A program made the translations under genes and the position numbers. 64,000 nucleotides of DNA. Origin: Ktedonospora formicarum. Lineage in GTDB: Bacteria; Chloroflexota; Ktedonobacteria; Ktedonobacterales; Ktedonobacteraceae. Positions within the stretch are counted from its first letter, which is position 1; each line of letters opens with the position of its first letter. The stretch lies in the NCBI RefSeq assembly GCF_016587355.1, contig NZ_BNJF01000001.1:2740501-2804500 (forward strand). Direction: 5' to 3'. The notes beneath the pieces are model-generated. The model had not been told where the DNA came from, made no database searches, and saw only the letters and a list, made by a program, of their open reading frames with translations. Shown here piece by piece: positions 32,009 to 40,913 of this stretch.

Positions 32009-33502
32009 TTAAGTATCAGCAATGCCTATTGATGCATTGGGAGCAGATTTATTGGCTAGAACAGGTAAAAAGCCAATAGAGAAGCGAATGTATTCATCGC
32101 TATAGCCAAAGCCTGATCCTGGCACACCCGCGATACCAGTTTTCTCGAAGAGTGAGAAGGCATCCTCTCCTGGAGCAAGCTTGCTCCAATTATAGACTGT
32201 GGTGTCATCATCTATATAGATGATGGAAAAGAGTTTCTGTTCGTTGTTGATCTGGTGTAGCTGCTCGATAAAGCGACTACGACGCAAGCGATAAAATGCA
32301 CGTAGTTTATCTATCAGCCATGGTCGTTGCTGAAGCAGACGATGATAGGCCATGAAGCGCAGTTGCCATTCGCCAGGAAGAGAGGCAGTACCGTTAGTCC
32401 AACTAGCCGCGATAAGCCTGGCAATAGCAGGATCAGGACAGGTGACCCAGCCGAAGCGCTCGCCGGTCAAGCTGCTTGTTTTAGACAGACTGCTGACGAA
32501 GATGGTATGGCACAGGATTTCTGAGTCATGGAAAGCGGTCATACGCTCTCTATCAATCTCTGGTGAGCTAGTGCCGATATAGGCTAGATCCGCCAGAACG
32601 ATGATGTTGCGGCCCGCTTGCCAGTAACGGCGTAGGACTTTATATAGGGAGCGTAGCTCTTCCGCGTTAAAAGCAAAGGCTGTTGGATTATTACTGATCG
32701 TGAGATAGATAAGCTGGATATCCGGATGAGCCTGAAGTTGTTCTTCTAGTTGGGTCGCGGTAAGCTTAAAATGATGTTCCTCAGTGGTTTGAAATCGATG
32801 GAGTGTATAGCCATAGGTGCGTGCTTGCCATTCGGGAACACCGAAGCCTGGCTCGGGAAATAGAATGCCCATGCCTGCTGATGGTTGTTGGCGATAGAGT
32901 AAGGTCAGGCCACGCATGGTTTTGTCTAGCCCATCCATCGCCCCTAGACTGGGCAAGATATGCTCATAAGTGACAGGGAAGCCCCAGAGAGTGTGCATCT
33001 CCTGGGCCAACCATGTACGCAAGAGGGGATTGCCAATGCCATAGATATCATAAATACGCAGATCGAAACCTTGCTGCAATACGAGGCGCTCACATTCCTG
33101 CATCTGTTCACGAAGCCAAAGATAGGTTGAGCCACTGGCGGTATAGCCTGCAATATTTTCGCCAGGGAGGGCGATTCCCAATTCATCCGCTAGTAGGCGA
33201 TAATCATCGCTGCCACCTGGTGATTCTGAATGCTCTGTAATAAGGCGCAGATTGATATCGCCGATAGTGCGGTTGACAATTTCGGAAGCAATGACTTCTT
33301 CTGCGATATGGTGTGCGCGGCATGCCTGTTCCAGTTCGGAAACGATACGCGCCATCATACGAATAGGGCCAGGTCCCTCTTGAAGCTGTGGTCGATATCG
33401 TTGGATAAGCTGGCTACGTAACTGGCGTAATGTAGCTCGCTGTTCCTCCAAGGGAATAGCAGGTAATGTTGTGGATGGGTCCACAGAGAGATTATGAGTC
33501 AT
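32009..33502 (-). CDS. PLP-dependent aminotransferase, class I/II
   Basis: 497 residues, about 100 more than typical because of an N-terminal helical extension. The fold-type I core is clear: SNNPTAFAF replaces the usual NPTG motif, VLADLAYIG carries the PLP-ring Asp and Tyr, and SSLSKTSSLTGERFGW holds the Schiff-base lysine. C-terminal RFSIGFLP supplies the carboxylate-binding Arg. Substrate cannot be predicted. Monocistronic as far as I can see; the parS-containing gap lies upstream. Confidence 0.85.
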   Translation of the reverse strand: MTHNLSVDPSTTLPAIPLEEQRATLRQLRSQLIQRYRPQLQEGPGPIRMMARIVSELEQACRAHHIAEEVIASEIVNRTIGDINLRLITEHSESPGGSDDYRLLADELGIALPGENIAGYTASGSTYLWLREQMQECERLVLQQGFDLRIYDIYGIGNPLLRTWLAQEMHTLWGFPVTYEHILPSLGAMDGLDKTMRGLTLLYRQQPSAGMGILFPEPGFGVPEWQARTYGYTLHRFQTTEEHHFKLTATQLEEQLQAHPDIQLIYLTISNNPTAFAFNAEELRSLYKVLRRYWQAGRNIIVLADLAYIGTSSPEIDRERMTAFHDSEILCHTIFVSSLSKTSSLTGERFGWVTCPDPAIARLIAASWTNGTASLPGEWQLRFMAYHRLLQQRPWLIDKLRAFYRLRRSRFIEQLHQINNEQKLFSIIYIDDDTTVYNWSKLAPGEDAFSLFEKTGIAGVPGSGFGYSDEYIRFSIGFLPVLANKSAPNASIGIADT

Positions 33503-33711
33503 AGTTAGATAAAACCTCTCTTCATAATGTGCCTCCTATGGCGCATCTTCCTGACAAGGAGCGGTAGTACCATCACCATTGATGTACTATTCCTTGCAGT
33601 GTAGCATATGAAGCGGACAAGCGACAAGTGAGCAATAAGGAGCTTTCCGGGACGCCAATTGCTCGCATGAGTATATTGGTGAGCATGGTCTACTTGCTGC
33701 ACTTCTTGGGA

Positions 33712-33727
33712 TGTTTCACGTGAAACA
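33712..33727. other. parS: parS site 1
   Basis: Exact TGTTTCACGTGAAACA, the near-universal ParB-binding palindrome. Intergenic, upstream of the aminotransferase. Confidence 0.85.
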
Positions 33728-33748
33728 CTGAAGAGCATAGAGGCAGGA

Positions 33749-33764
33749 TGTTTCACGTGAAACA
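33749..33764. other. parS: parS site 2
   Basis: Exact 16-mer at the centre of a 28-bp perfect palindrome (33743-33770), 21 bases after site 1. Confidence 0.85.
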
Positions 33765-33880
33765 TCCTGCTTGGATAAACGCTATGTGGTCGACAGAAAT
33801 TTGTTGATCCGATAATGTTGGAGTGGTATAACTGGGTTGGATCGGCGAGCAAACCAGGGAAAGGAAGAGACAGAGAGCTT

Positions 33881-34642
33881 ATGGAGCAGGAAAGCTTACA
33901 AGGGCAGAGCGTAGTTGTTACAGGAGCGGGGCGAGGCATTGGTCGCGCATTAGCGTTAGCTTTTGCTGCGAAAGGAGCCCATGTCTTGGTTCATTATGGG
34001 CAGAGTCAGGAGCAGGCAGAAGAGGTTGCACATTCTATATGTGAGCAAGGAGGGAAGGCGGAAGCCCTTCAGGCCGATATAGGTGATACTCGCGCGGTGA
34101 CCCATCTGGTAGCGGAGGCAGTACGTATCCTGGGCAAGATCGATGTGTGGATTAATAACGCTGGAGCCAGCGCCAATTCAGCAGAGGCGCAAGGATTGGA
34201 TGAGATACAGCGCTTCGAGCGGATGATGCGTGTTGACGTTGAGGGAACATGGCGTTGTTGTCGCGAGGTAAGACCACATATGCGTGAAGGTAGCTGTATT
34301 ATCAATATGGGATGGGATGGGGCCTTGGTAGGTGCGCCTGGTCTTCCTAACCAGCTTTATGCTATGAGCAAAGGGGCTATTATATCACTCACTCGTTGCC
34401 TGGCACTGGAGTATGCGCCGCAGGTGCGCGTAAACTGTATCGCGCCGGGTTGGATTGAGAATGCCTGGGCTCGCGAACATGCATCGCCTGCTTTCTATCA
34501 GCATGTGGAGGAGCGCATTCCTTTGAAGCGTTGGGGAAAGGTAGAAGATATTGTTGGTGTAGCGCTCTTTCTGTCTTCACCGGTTGCGTCTTATATTACG
34601 GGGCAAGTGATTCCAGTTAATGGTGGTGATGTGCGCCATTGA
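33881..34642 (+). CDS. short-chain dehydrogenase/reductase
   Basis: 253 residues, classical SDR size. Rossmann motif TGAGRGIGRALA near residue 17, then INNAGA and the active-site YAMSK. The usual catalytic Ser position reads NMGWDGALVG instead of NISS, so the Ser of the Ser-Tyr-Lys set is missing; a GWD-type variant branch of SDRs would explain this. C-terminal TGQVIPVNGG is typical of FabG-like enzymes. I prefer the ATG at 33881 (purine-rich GGAAGAGACAGAG upstream) to the ATG at 33815. Substrate unknown. Confidence 0.85.
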   Translation: MEQESLQGQSVVVTGAGRGIGRALALAFAAKGAHVLVHYGQSQEQAEEVAHSICEQGGKAEALQADIGDTRAVTHLVAEAVRILGKIDVWINNAGASANSAEAQGLDEIQRFERMMRVDVEGTWRCCREVRPHMREGSCIINMGWDGALVGAPGLPNQLYAMSKGAIISLTRCLALEYAPQVRVNCIAPGWIENAWAREHASPAFYQHVEERIPLKRWGKVEDIVGVALFLSSPVASYITGQVIPVNGGDVRH

Positions 34643-34650
34643 TCGGAATA

Positions 34651-34666
34651 TGTTTCACGTGAAACA
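34651..34666. other. parS: parS site 3
   Basis: Exact 16-mer extended to a longer palindrome by ATA/TAT, nine bases after the SDR stop. Confidence 0.85.
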
Positions 34667-34688
34667 TATGTGGAATTGCTGACCCCAA

Positions 34689-34704
34689 TGTTTCACGTGA
34701 AACA
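34689..34704. other. parS: parS site 4
   Basis: Exact 16-mer inside a 32-bp perfect palindrome (34681-34712, arms GACCCCAA/TTGGGGTC), 23 bases after site 3. Confidence 0.85.
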
Positions 34705-34746
34705 TTGGGGTCTATGGTATTAAACTGTGAGGATGTAATGTCGCAG

Positions 34747-34930
34747 GTGTGAGGGATCGTTGCATTGCGAAAGCAAAGTGTGAGGGATCGTTGCATCAGA
34801 AACAGTGATGATATTAGGGAGAACAGTTCTAATGTTCTCAGGTATGCTGACATATATTATACATGGCGCAATTGCAAGAATTCCGCGTGGTCAAAATCGC
34901 ATTGCCTGTGAATGTTTCACGTGAAACATG
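34747..34930. repeat. duplicated intergenic module, copy A
   Basis: Two direct repeats GTGTGAGGGATCGTTGCAT (34747-34765 and 34778-34796), then about 110 bases shared with copy B (GAACAGTTCTAAT, TCTCAGGTATGCTG, CATATATTAT, CATGGCGCAAT), ending at a parS site. Read on the minus strand, the shared part carries TATAAT upstream of the repeats, so it may be a transcribed element. No protein gene is convincing. Confidence 0.7.
34913..34928. other. parS: parS site 5
   Basis: Exact 16-mer at the right end of duplicated module A. Confidence 0.85.
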
Positions 34931-34973
34931 GTCGTAAATTTGCTGGTTCGTATCCTCGCATAGAAAGATAAAA

Positions 34974-35360
34974 TCACGATAGTATCAGAACATGGCTGAT
35001 AGGAACCCAGCCATGATTTCCCAGTTGATCATAGCACCAGTACCAACCACTTTCTTCATGCTCGATAGTAAGTTTTTGACCAACAGTCACTGTTAGTTCT
35101 ATGGCATTGTAAGCTGAGGAAGTCATGCCCACCTTGGTGTCCGCATCCATATGGATGATATTCTTTGGCATCCAGCCGCTTTTCCCCCGCTGATCAGTGC
35201 ACCATACCCAAATCCATGCAGGATTATCCTCCCAGGCACTTCTTTTCTCACTCACAGCAAAAGACTCATAGGCTTCAACCGAGATTGGATCAGGTGATGA
35301 AGCTTGATAGTCTTTGGTAACATGACATGTTCGCCTAGGATCGGCTTGAGGTCTATTCAT
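34974..35360 (-). CDS. small protein with two SH3-like domains
   Basis: 128 residues, no signal peptide. Two SH3-like repeats: about 13-70 (VTKDYQASSPDPISVEAYE to GWMPKNII) and about 76-127 (SSAYNAIELTVTVGQKL to HGWVPISHVLIL). Both end in the W-[MV]-P strand typical of such folds. Each has a WxW/WYW aromatic patch. Probably a protein- or ligand-binding module; partners unknown. Flanked on both sides by the duplicated parS-containing modules. Confidence 0.65.
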   Translation of the reverse strand: MNRPQADPRRTCHVTKDYQASSPDPISVEAYESFAVSEKRSAWEDNPAWIWVWCTDQRGKSGWMPKNIIHMDADTKVGMTSSAYNAIELTVTVGQKLTIEHEESGWYWCYDQLGNHGWVPISHVLILS

Positions 35361-35470
35361 AAATGCTCCATACGTTCTTTGAGGTGTACATGGTTCATCC
35401 TATCATATCTCTCAGCGCCTTTGCTCTCCACTGTTAATATCACAGTGGTCATAGCGCGAATTGTCCCTGA

Positions 35471-35486
35471 TGTTTCACGTGAAACA
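35471..35486. other. parS: parS site 6
   Basis: Exact 16-mer about 110 bases upstream of the SH3 gene start. Confidence 0.85.
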
Positions 35487-35514
35487 TCAAGGGCTACATA
35501 TTGATGGAATACAA

Positions 35515-35790
35515 GTGTGAGAGATCGCTGCATTGATAGGGCGTGTTTGGCAAAGTGTGAGAGATTACTGCATCAACGATAGGCATCCGGCGCAAGTGTG
35601 AGAGATCGCTGCATTGATAGGATAGGTCAGGGGAAGTGTGAGGGATCATTGCATCAGAAACAGCGCTTGATATCGGGGCGAACAGTTCTAATATTCTCAG
35701 GTATGCTGGCATATATTATTCATGGCGCAATGTTAAGGATTCCGCATGATCAAAATTATATTAATCCAATAATGTTTCACGTGAAACATT
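35515..35790. repeat. duplicated intergenic module, copy B
   Basis: Four direct repeats of the GTGTGAGRGATYRYTGCAT family at 35515, 35555, 35596 and 35636. The spacing is 40, 41 and 40 bases, near four helical turns. The ~110-base shared segment of copy A and a parS site follow in the same order. Confidence 0.75.
35773..35788. other. parS: parS site 7
   Basis: Exact 16-mer inside a 38-bp perfect palindrome (35762-35799), the longest in the array; it closes module B. Confidence 0.85.
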
Positions 35791-35836
35791 ATTGGATTAG
35801 TCTGCTTGACTTCCTGGTGAGCTATAGGTTGTGAGC

Positions 35837-36436
35837 TTAAGTCTGCTGAACGTCGTTGTGAGCGAAGGAGTGTTTATACACATCTCTTATGTATGCGTCA
35901 GTCTGGGGAGAGACCCCCAGACTTCGTAGATCGGCTAGTGTAAGCGTATCAGCATCACGGTCATCTTGGCTATAGTAGTATCGAGTGTCAGGCTCCACCA
36001 TAATACGATGATAGAGACTCTTCTCTCTGTTGGAGGATAATAGCTTCAAAGGATCGGGCTCAAAGACGTACCTGGCCCAATAAAGTATACAAGGCCATTG
36101 CTCCTGGTCTTCATTTTTGTATTCCCACCATATTTGCCTAAAAGCAAATAGTCCCTCTTCACGTGTGACCTTGACTATGTATGGCTCTAATGCTCGGACT
36201 GGCTTATGTGGGTCCAGCTCTACCAGATCATATAAGTATAGCTGAAGAGTGCGTTGATCTAAGGGTTTTATTGAGAACTTTCCCTTGACGATTGCAATGA
36301 CGAACTGACCAGCCCCATCACCCATTTGTATATCACCTGATTGTGAGAAGGTCAGGTAATGGAAATAGTCATGTAGATGCGGGTTGGCCGCAAGCGTTCC
36401 ATCCAAAGTAAAGGCAACTTCATTTGCTTCTTGCAT
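35837..36436 (-). CDS. hypothetical protein
   Basis: 199 residues, soluble, no signal peptide. The middle is rich in aromatic residues (WWEYKNEDQEQWPCILYWAR). Near the end, RYYYSQDDRDADTLTLADL leads into an acidic helix. I recognise no family. The frame is long and of good composition, between two parS-bearing gaps, so I accept it as a gene. It reads toward the SH3 gene 476 bases away. Confidence 0.6.
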   Translation of the reverse strand: MQEANEVAFTLDGTLAANPHLHDYFHYLTFSQSGDIQMGDGAGQFVIAIVKGKFSIKPLDQRTLQLYLYDLVELDPHKPVRALEPYIVKVTREEGLFAFRQIWWEYKNEDQEQWPCILYWARYVFEPDPLKLLSSNREKSLYHRIMVEPDTRYYYSQDDRDADTLTLADLRSLGVSPQTDAYIRDVYKHSFAHNDVQQT

Positions 36437-36492
36437 GTGTTTGCCTTTCTCAAAATTATACAGGTGTAAGGTGGCGTCAGCTTTGAATCTGA

Positions 36493-36508
36493 TGTTTCAC
36501 GTGAAACA
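36493..36508. other. parS: parS site 8
   Basis: Exact 16-mer between the hypothetical gene and hutH. Confidence 0.85.
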
Positions 36509-36545
36509 TTGATGAGACAGAAGCTTATAGTGAAGAGAACTCCGA

Positions 36546-36561
36546 TGTTTCACGTGAAACA
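36546..36561. other. parS: parS site 9
   Basis: Exact 16-mer, 53 bases after site 8. Confidence 0.85.
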
Positions 36562-36581
36562 TTGAGAATTTGACCTCCTGA

Positions 36582-36597
36582 TGTTTCACGTGAAACA
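36582..36597. other. parS: parS site 10
   Basis: Exact 16-mer, 15 bases from the hutH stop. Confidence 0.85.
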
Positions 36598-36611
36598 ATT
36601 TTGTAAAGAGG

Positions 36612-38222
36612 TTAGTCGTTCATTGAGATTGCAAAGATACCCTCTTGCAGGGCGCTAGCCAGGGCCGCAATATCGGGAGCCAATACGCGGTCCTCTTCCA
36701 GTTTGGCGACATAGGCGCGCACATTTTGATAGGCGATCTGTACGCCTGCTCCTGGTTTTAGCGGGAGGCGGAACTCAAGCATCTGGGCCGCGCAGAGTAG
36801 TTCAATGGCGATGACCTGGCGCGCCAGTTCCAGCAGACGTAGAAGTTTATGAGCACTGGTTACCCCCATGCTCACAAAGTCTTCCATTCCAGCAGAGGTC
36901 GGAATAGAGTCGATGCTGGCGGGATGGGCTAGAATCTTGATTTCATTGACGAGAGCGGCAGCGGCGTACTGCGCGATCATAAAACCAGAATTGAGGCCGG
37001 GATTGGGTGTCAGGAAGAGAGGTGCGCCATTGGTATCCCATTCATGCGGTCCCATCAGATTATAGACACGGCGCTCGGCGAAACTTGCGAGTTGAGTCAT
37101 GGCGATTGCCAGGGTATCCAGGGCCAGAGCGAGAGGTTGACCATGGAAGTTTCCCCCACTCAGGATCGCGCCATCCTCGGGGAAGATCAGAGGATTGTCT
37201 GTCACTGCGTTGAGCTCGCGCTCAAAAATCTGCTGGCAGTAGTCCAGTGCATCGCGAACCGCGCCGATAACCTGGGGGGCGCAACGTAGCGTATATGGGT
37301 CCTGTACGCGTGGGCAATGCTCATGGCTCTGGCGAATCTCGCTATCGTGAAGCAATTGTCGCAGGCGTGTAGCTGTAACTTGCTGACCAGCCTGACCGCG
37401 CCTTCGATGTATGCGTGGATCAAGTGGAACATGGCTACCCATGAGTGCTTCAATACTCATGGCGCAGGCCACCTCCGCACTCTCGACCAGGATACGTGCG
37501 TCGGCCAGGGCCAGAATCGCGATAGCTTCCATCAGGTGTGTGCCATTGATCAGGGCCAGCCCCTCTTTTGCTTGAAGATGGAGTGGCTCTAGTCCCGCGC
37601 GAAGCAGGGCCTCACCACCAGATAAGCGCTCACCCTGATAGTCCGCTTCGCCTTCGCCAATTAAGACCAGGGCCAGATGTGCTAGTGGAGCAAGATCACC
37701 ACTGGCTCCTACTGAGCCACGTGAGGGAATGATCGGTGTTATTCCTTGGTTCAGTAGTGCGAGCAATTGTTGCACAACCTCCACACGGACCCCAGAGTTA
37801 CCCCGAGCGAGACTGCCTGCAAGCAAGAGCATCATCGCGCGTGTGATATCTATGCTAAGAGGTTCACCGACGCCAGCTGCATGACTCCGTATAAGATTAT
37901 GCTGAAGTTGGACCAGTTGATCCTGGGGGATGCGTACACTGCTCAAGTGGCCGAAGCCCGTCGTCACACCATAGACCTTGCGCCCCTCTTCAGTCGCGAT
38001 ATTGACAATAGCACGCGCTGCCAGAATAAGTTCGACAGCTGATGGTGCCAGCGCGACGGGTGCATTGTGGCGCGCGACTGCCAGGACATCGTTTGAGGTA
38101 AGAGCCTCACCATCGATGAGGATTTCGTTACCCTGTGCTTCCGCCGTTGGCGGAGTCTTAAGGGATGGTAGATGCTGTTCTTTTGTCATGCCGTGTTTCT
38201 GCCTGGTCTTATGCCTCGCCAT
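36612..38222 (-). CDS. hutH: histidine ammonia-lyase
   Basis: Converts histidine to urocanate and ammonia, first step of histidine use. 536 residues. GSVGASGDLAPLAHLAL contains the Ala-Ser-Gly triad that cyclises to the MIO prosthetic group. YGVTTGFGHL, NGTHLMEAIAIL and GNFHGQPLALALD are further family blocks. I prefer the ATG at 38222 because AAAGGA lies eight bases upstream; the ATG at 38231 overlaps that site. hutI is 1.4 kb upstream in the same orientation with a rightward hydrolase gene between; hutU is not in the window. Confidence 0.95.
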   Translation of the reverse strand: MARHKTRQKHGMTKEQHLPSLKTPPTAEAQGNEILIDGEALTSNDVLAVARHNAPVALAPSAVELILAARAIVNIATEEGRKVYGVTTGFGHLSSVRIPQDQLVQLQHNLIRSHAAGVGEPLSIDITRAMMLLLAGSLARGNSGVRVEVVQQLLALLNQGITPIIPSRGSVGASGDLAPLAHLALVLIGEGEADYQGERLSGGEALLRAGLEPLHLQAKEGLALINGTHLMEAIAILALADARILVESAEVACAMSIEALMGSHVPLDPRIHRRRGQAGQQVTATRLRQLLHDSEIRQSHEHCPRVQDPYTLRCAPQVIGAVRDALDYCQQIFERELNAVTDNPLIFPEDGAILSGGNFHGQPLALALDTLAIAMTQLASFAERRVYNLMGPHEWDTNGAPLFLTPNPGLNSGFMIAQYAAAALVNEIKILAHPASIDSIPTSAGMEDFVSMGVTSAHKLLRLLELARQVIAIELLCAAQMLEFRLPLKPGAGVQIAYQNVRAYVAKLEEDRVLAPDIAALASALQEGIFAISMND

Positions 38223-38445
38223 AGAAGTCATCCTTTCAGCGTCATTGCCTTTGACTTTAGTGTAAATAGCATACTTGCTCTGAGAGCATATAACTGGGTT
38301 GCCATACCCTGCTAGCTAGTGTGAATGCACAAGGATAATAGTGAAATGAGCATTGCATAAGGGTAAGCTTGCCTGCTACTAAGATAGCAAAAGTGGCGCT
38401 CCTCGTAAATAGGTTATGCTGCTTACAATTGAGCCAGGATCTAAA

Positions 38446-38461
38446 TGTTTCACGTGAAACG
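38446..38461. other. parS: parS site 11 (one mismatch)
   Basis: TGTTTCACGTGAAACG; the last base departs from the palindrome. Confidence 0.7.
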
Positions 38462-38498
38462 TTGGCAGATATGTGAAACGTGCTAGTTGCTGAGGTAA

Positions 38499-38514
38499 TG
38501 TTTCACGTGAAACA
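38499..38514. other. parS: parS site 12
   Basis: Exact 16-mer; a half site GTGAAACG lies between sites 11 and 12. Confidence 0.85.
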
Positions 38515-38673
38515 TTACAAACTGGAGTATCAATGCTCACGCTATTTCGTTATTGCAGAGTCCAATCCTCTATAAACCTCTTAAATAAGAGCAAAATATA
38601 AGAAGTTTTCTTCTCATCGGTGTGATACGTTATCTCTACGGCAGGTAGAAATAGTTTATGTTTGAGGAAAACT

Positions 38674-39456
38674 ATGAAAACAGTCACCTCTCGGGATGGT
38701 ACCCCCATCGCATTTGATCAATCTGGTCATGGGCCTGTACTCATTCTGGTAACTGGCGCGCTAACTAAGCGTGTCGATTGGACTTCACTAGCGGCGTACC
38801 TTTCACTACATTTCAGTGTGTTATCCTACGACCGACGTGGCAGGGGCGAGAGTGGAGATAAGACCGCTTACGCAATAGAGCGCGAAATCGAAGACCTTGA
38901 TACTCTGATTGCCGAGGTCGGTGGACCAGCTTTTGTCTTTGGTCATTCCTCAGGAGGGGCCCTGGCCCTTGAAGCGACAGCCATGCTTGGCTCGAAAATC
39001 GCAAAACTTGCCATTTATGAAGTGCCCTACAACAGCGAGGATGAAGCCAAAAAAAGATGGATAGAATATAGACAGCAATTGACAGACCTCTTGGCCGCGA
39101 ATCGCCGAGGCGATGCCGTGAAGCTATTTATGCGCCTGGTTGGAATGCCAGCAGATCAGATAGAAGCCGCGCAACAGACGCCAATGTGGTTAGCGCTTGA
39201 GATGATATCGCCAACCCTGGCCTATGATGCTGCTGTTCTGGGGAGCGACGGTTCTATTCCTATAGAACGAGCAATGCACATACACATTCCTACTCTTGTT
39301 ATGAGTGGAGGCGCGAGCTACTCTTTTATGGATGATACAGCGCGAGCACTGAGCAATGCCTTGCCTCAAGCCCAGTATCGTAAGCTGGAGGGCCAGAATC
39401 ATGCTCCGGCCAACGACGTTCTTGCCCTGGCCTTGAAAGAGTTCTTTCTTGATTAA
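38674..39456 (+). CDS. alpha/beta-fold hydrolase
   Basis: 260 residues. Nucleophile elbow GHSSGG with Ser near residue 95. Oxyanion region LVTGALTKRVDW. Candidate acid in the ASYSFMDD stretch and His in GQNHAPAND. YDRRGRGESGD is typical of the family. The ATG at 38674 has TTGAGGAAAA just upstream. Substrate unknown. It lies between hutH and hutI on the opposite strand. Confidence 0.85.
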   Translation: MKTVTSRDGTPIAFDQSGHGPVLILVTGALTKRVDWTSLAAYLSLHFSVLSYDRRGRGESGDKTAYAIEREIEDLDTLIAEVGGPAFVFGHSSGGALALEATAMLGSKIAKLAIYEVPYNSEDEAKKRWIEYRQQLTDLLAANRRGDAVKLFMRLVGMPADQIEAAQQTPMWLALEMISPTLAYDAAVLGSDGSIPIERAMHIHIPTLVMSGGASYSFMDDTARALSNALPQAQYRKLEGQNHAPANDVLALALKEFFLD

Positions 39457-39465
39457 AGAACCCAA

Positions 39466-39481
39466 TGTTTCACGTGAAACA
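39466..39481. other. parS: parS site 13
   Basis: Exact 16-mer in a 26-bp palindrome (arms CCCAA/TTGGG), nine bases after the hydrolase stop. Confidence 0.85.
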
Positions 39482-39499
39482 TTGGGGAGATTGTGAGAA

Positions 39500-39515
39500 T
39501 GTTTCATGTGAAACA
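39500..39515. other. parS: parS site 14 (one mismatch)
   Basis: TGTTTCATGTGAAACA; a C-to-T change in the central CACGTG. Confidence 0.65.
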
Positions 39516-39559
39516 TTAGGGATGTGAAACGAGATCAGGGTCTCAGCATAAAATTATCA

Positions 39560-39575
39560 TGTTTCACGTGAAACA
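39560..39575. other. parS: parS site 15
   Basis: Exact 16-mer in the hydrolase-hutI gap. Confidence 0.85.
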
Positions 39576-39595
39576 TTCTCATCATTACCTCACGA

Positions 39596-39611
39596 TGTTT
39601 CACGTGAAACA
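39596..39611. other. parS: parS site 16
   Basis: Exact 16-mer in a 26-bp palindrome (arms CACGA/TCGTG), nine bases from the hutI stop. Confidence 0.85.
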
Positions 39612-39620
39612 TCGTGATAG

Positions 39621-40913
39621 TCAGGTGTGTTGCGTGAAGGTGGATTGTACAAGATTGGTGCCAAAGTGATAGCCAATCTCGCGGTAGTCTTGGATAGACC
39701 AGAAGATAAGATCGCACTGTTTACCAAGCTCAAGGCTCCCAACCTCGTCTTGGAGGGCCAGCGCTCGCGCTCCGTTGATTGTCGTAGCGGTAAGGGCCTC
39801 TTCAAGTGACATATGCATTGCTGACATGGCGAGACCCAGGATCATCTGCATATTCTCGCAATAGGATGTGCCTGGATTAAAGTCAGTAGCCAGCGCAACA
39901 TGTAGACCATGATCCAGGAAACGCCGAGCGGAGGGATAAGGCGAGCGCAAAGTATAAGAGCAGCCTGGGAGTAAGGTCGCGACAACGCCGGCCTCGCGCA
40001 TCGCCTCCAGGTCGGGATCACTGGCATGGTCGAGATGATCGGCGGAGATAGCCCCCAATTCAGCGGCCAGGCGTGCCCCTCCCGCTGGACTGAGCTGATC
40101 GGCATGTAGTTTGAGATAGTAGCCGAGCTCTTTCGCGCGAGTCAGAATGCGGAGACTCTCGTCATATGTGAAGGCCTCGCGCTCACAAAAAACATCGCAG
40201 AAGCGCGCCAATCCTACGAAGCGAGGCAGCATCTCATGTAGCACCAGATCGACATATGCGGCCCGCCGGTCGCGATATTCAGGAGGGACGCTATGCGCAC
40301 CCAGAAATGTTGGCACTACACGCACCTTCTGAGTGGCTGGCTGCGCTATTTCGGAAGTCGCGTTAAGCTTATTGATGAGGCGCAGGCTGACCTCTTCCGC
40401 CTCCAGGCTCAGGCCATAGCCTGTCTTGATCTCAACTGTTGTCGTTCCATAGGCGTTGAGGCTCACCAGACGCTCTCTCGCCAGGGTAAGCAGTGTCTCC
40501 TCATCGGCTGCTCTAGTGGCGTTCATTGTCGTCAGGATGCCCAATCCACGCGCAAGTAGCTCACCATAGCCAATGCCCGAGCGGCGCATATGAAATTCTT
40601 CCGCGCGGTTGCCAGCGAAGAGCAGATGGGTATGTGAATCCACAAAGCCCGGTGTGACAACTGCTTCCCTGGCATCAATAACTGTGATATCTGTCCCAGG
40701 GGTGTCTGTTTGAAACTGTGGCTCTCCTTCACCTTCTTGCCCAAGCCAGACAATGCGATTCTGACTTACACCAAGCAGTGCGCGTTCAAGAACTTGCAGT
40801 GGTCCACTGGCACCAGGGATGGGCTGTTGCGCGATAGTTACCAATTGCCCAATATTACGGATGACTGTGCTTACACGCACGACAGGCGTTGACTGGTAGG
40901 GATCAAGCGCCAT
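39621..40913 (-). CDS. hutI: imidazolonepropionase
   Basis: Opens imidazolone-propionate to formiminoglutamate, third step of histidine use. 430 residues, amidohydrolase fold. Metal-binding DSHTHLLFAG, EEFHMRRSG, TVEIKTGYGLSLE, LKLHADQLSPAGGA, ISADHLDH and ATDFNPGTSY are all present in family order. AAGGAG lies seven bases before the ATG at 40913. Confidence 0.95.
   Translation of the reverse strand: MALDPYQSTPVVRVSTVIRNIGQLVTIAQQPIPGASGPLQVLERALLGVSQNRIVWLGQEGEGEPQFQTDTPGTDITVIDAREAVVTPGFVDSHTHLLFAGNRAEEFHMRRSGIGYGELLARGLGILTTMNATRAADEETLLTLARERLVSLNAYGTTTVEIKTGYGLSLEAEEVSLRLINKLNATSEIAQPATQKVRVVPTFLGAHSVPPEYRDRRAAYVDLVLHEMLPRFVGLARFCDVFCEREAFTYDESLRILTRAKELGYYLKLHADQLSPAGGARLAAELGAISADHLDHASDPDLEAMREAGVVATLLPGCSYTLRSPYPSARRFLDHGLHVALATDFNPGTSYCENMQMILGLAMSAMHMSLEEALTATTINGARALALQDEVGSLELGKQCDLIFWSIQDYREIGYHFGTNLVQSTFTQHT

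Larger units (their letters stand above)
38223..38673. other. divergent intergenic region between hutH and the hydrolase
   Basis: Contains parS sites 11 and 12 and the two promoters, not located. No additional gene seen. Confidence 0.5.

Noticed and set aside
33505..33939. Minus-strand frame of 144 codons over the aminotransferase-SDR gap
   Set aside because: It reads through two parS sites and the SDR start and has no protein-like features.
34617..35712. Two related minus-strand frames (MSAYLRTLELF and MPAYLRILELF) in modules A and B
   Set aside because: Similarity follows from the DNA duplication. The frames diverge after about 15 codons, run through the short repeats, and have no ribosome site.
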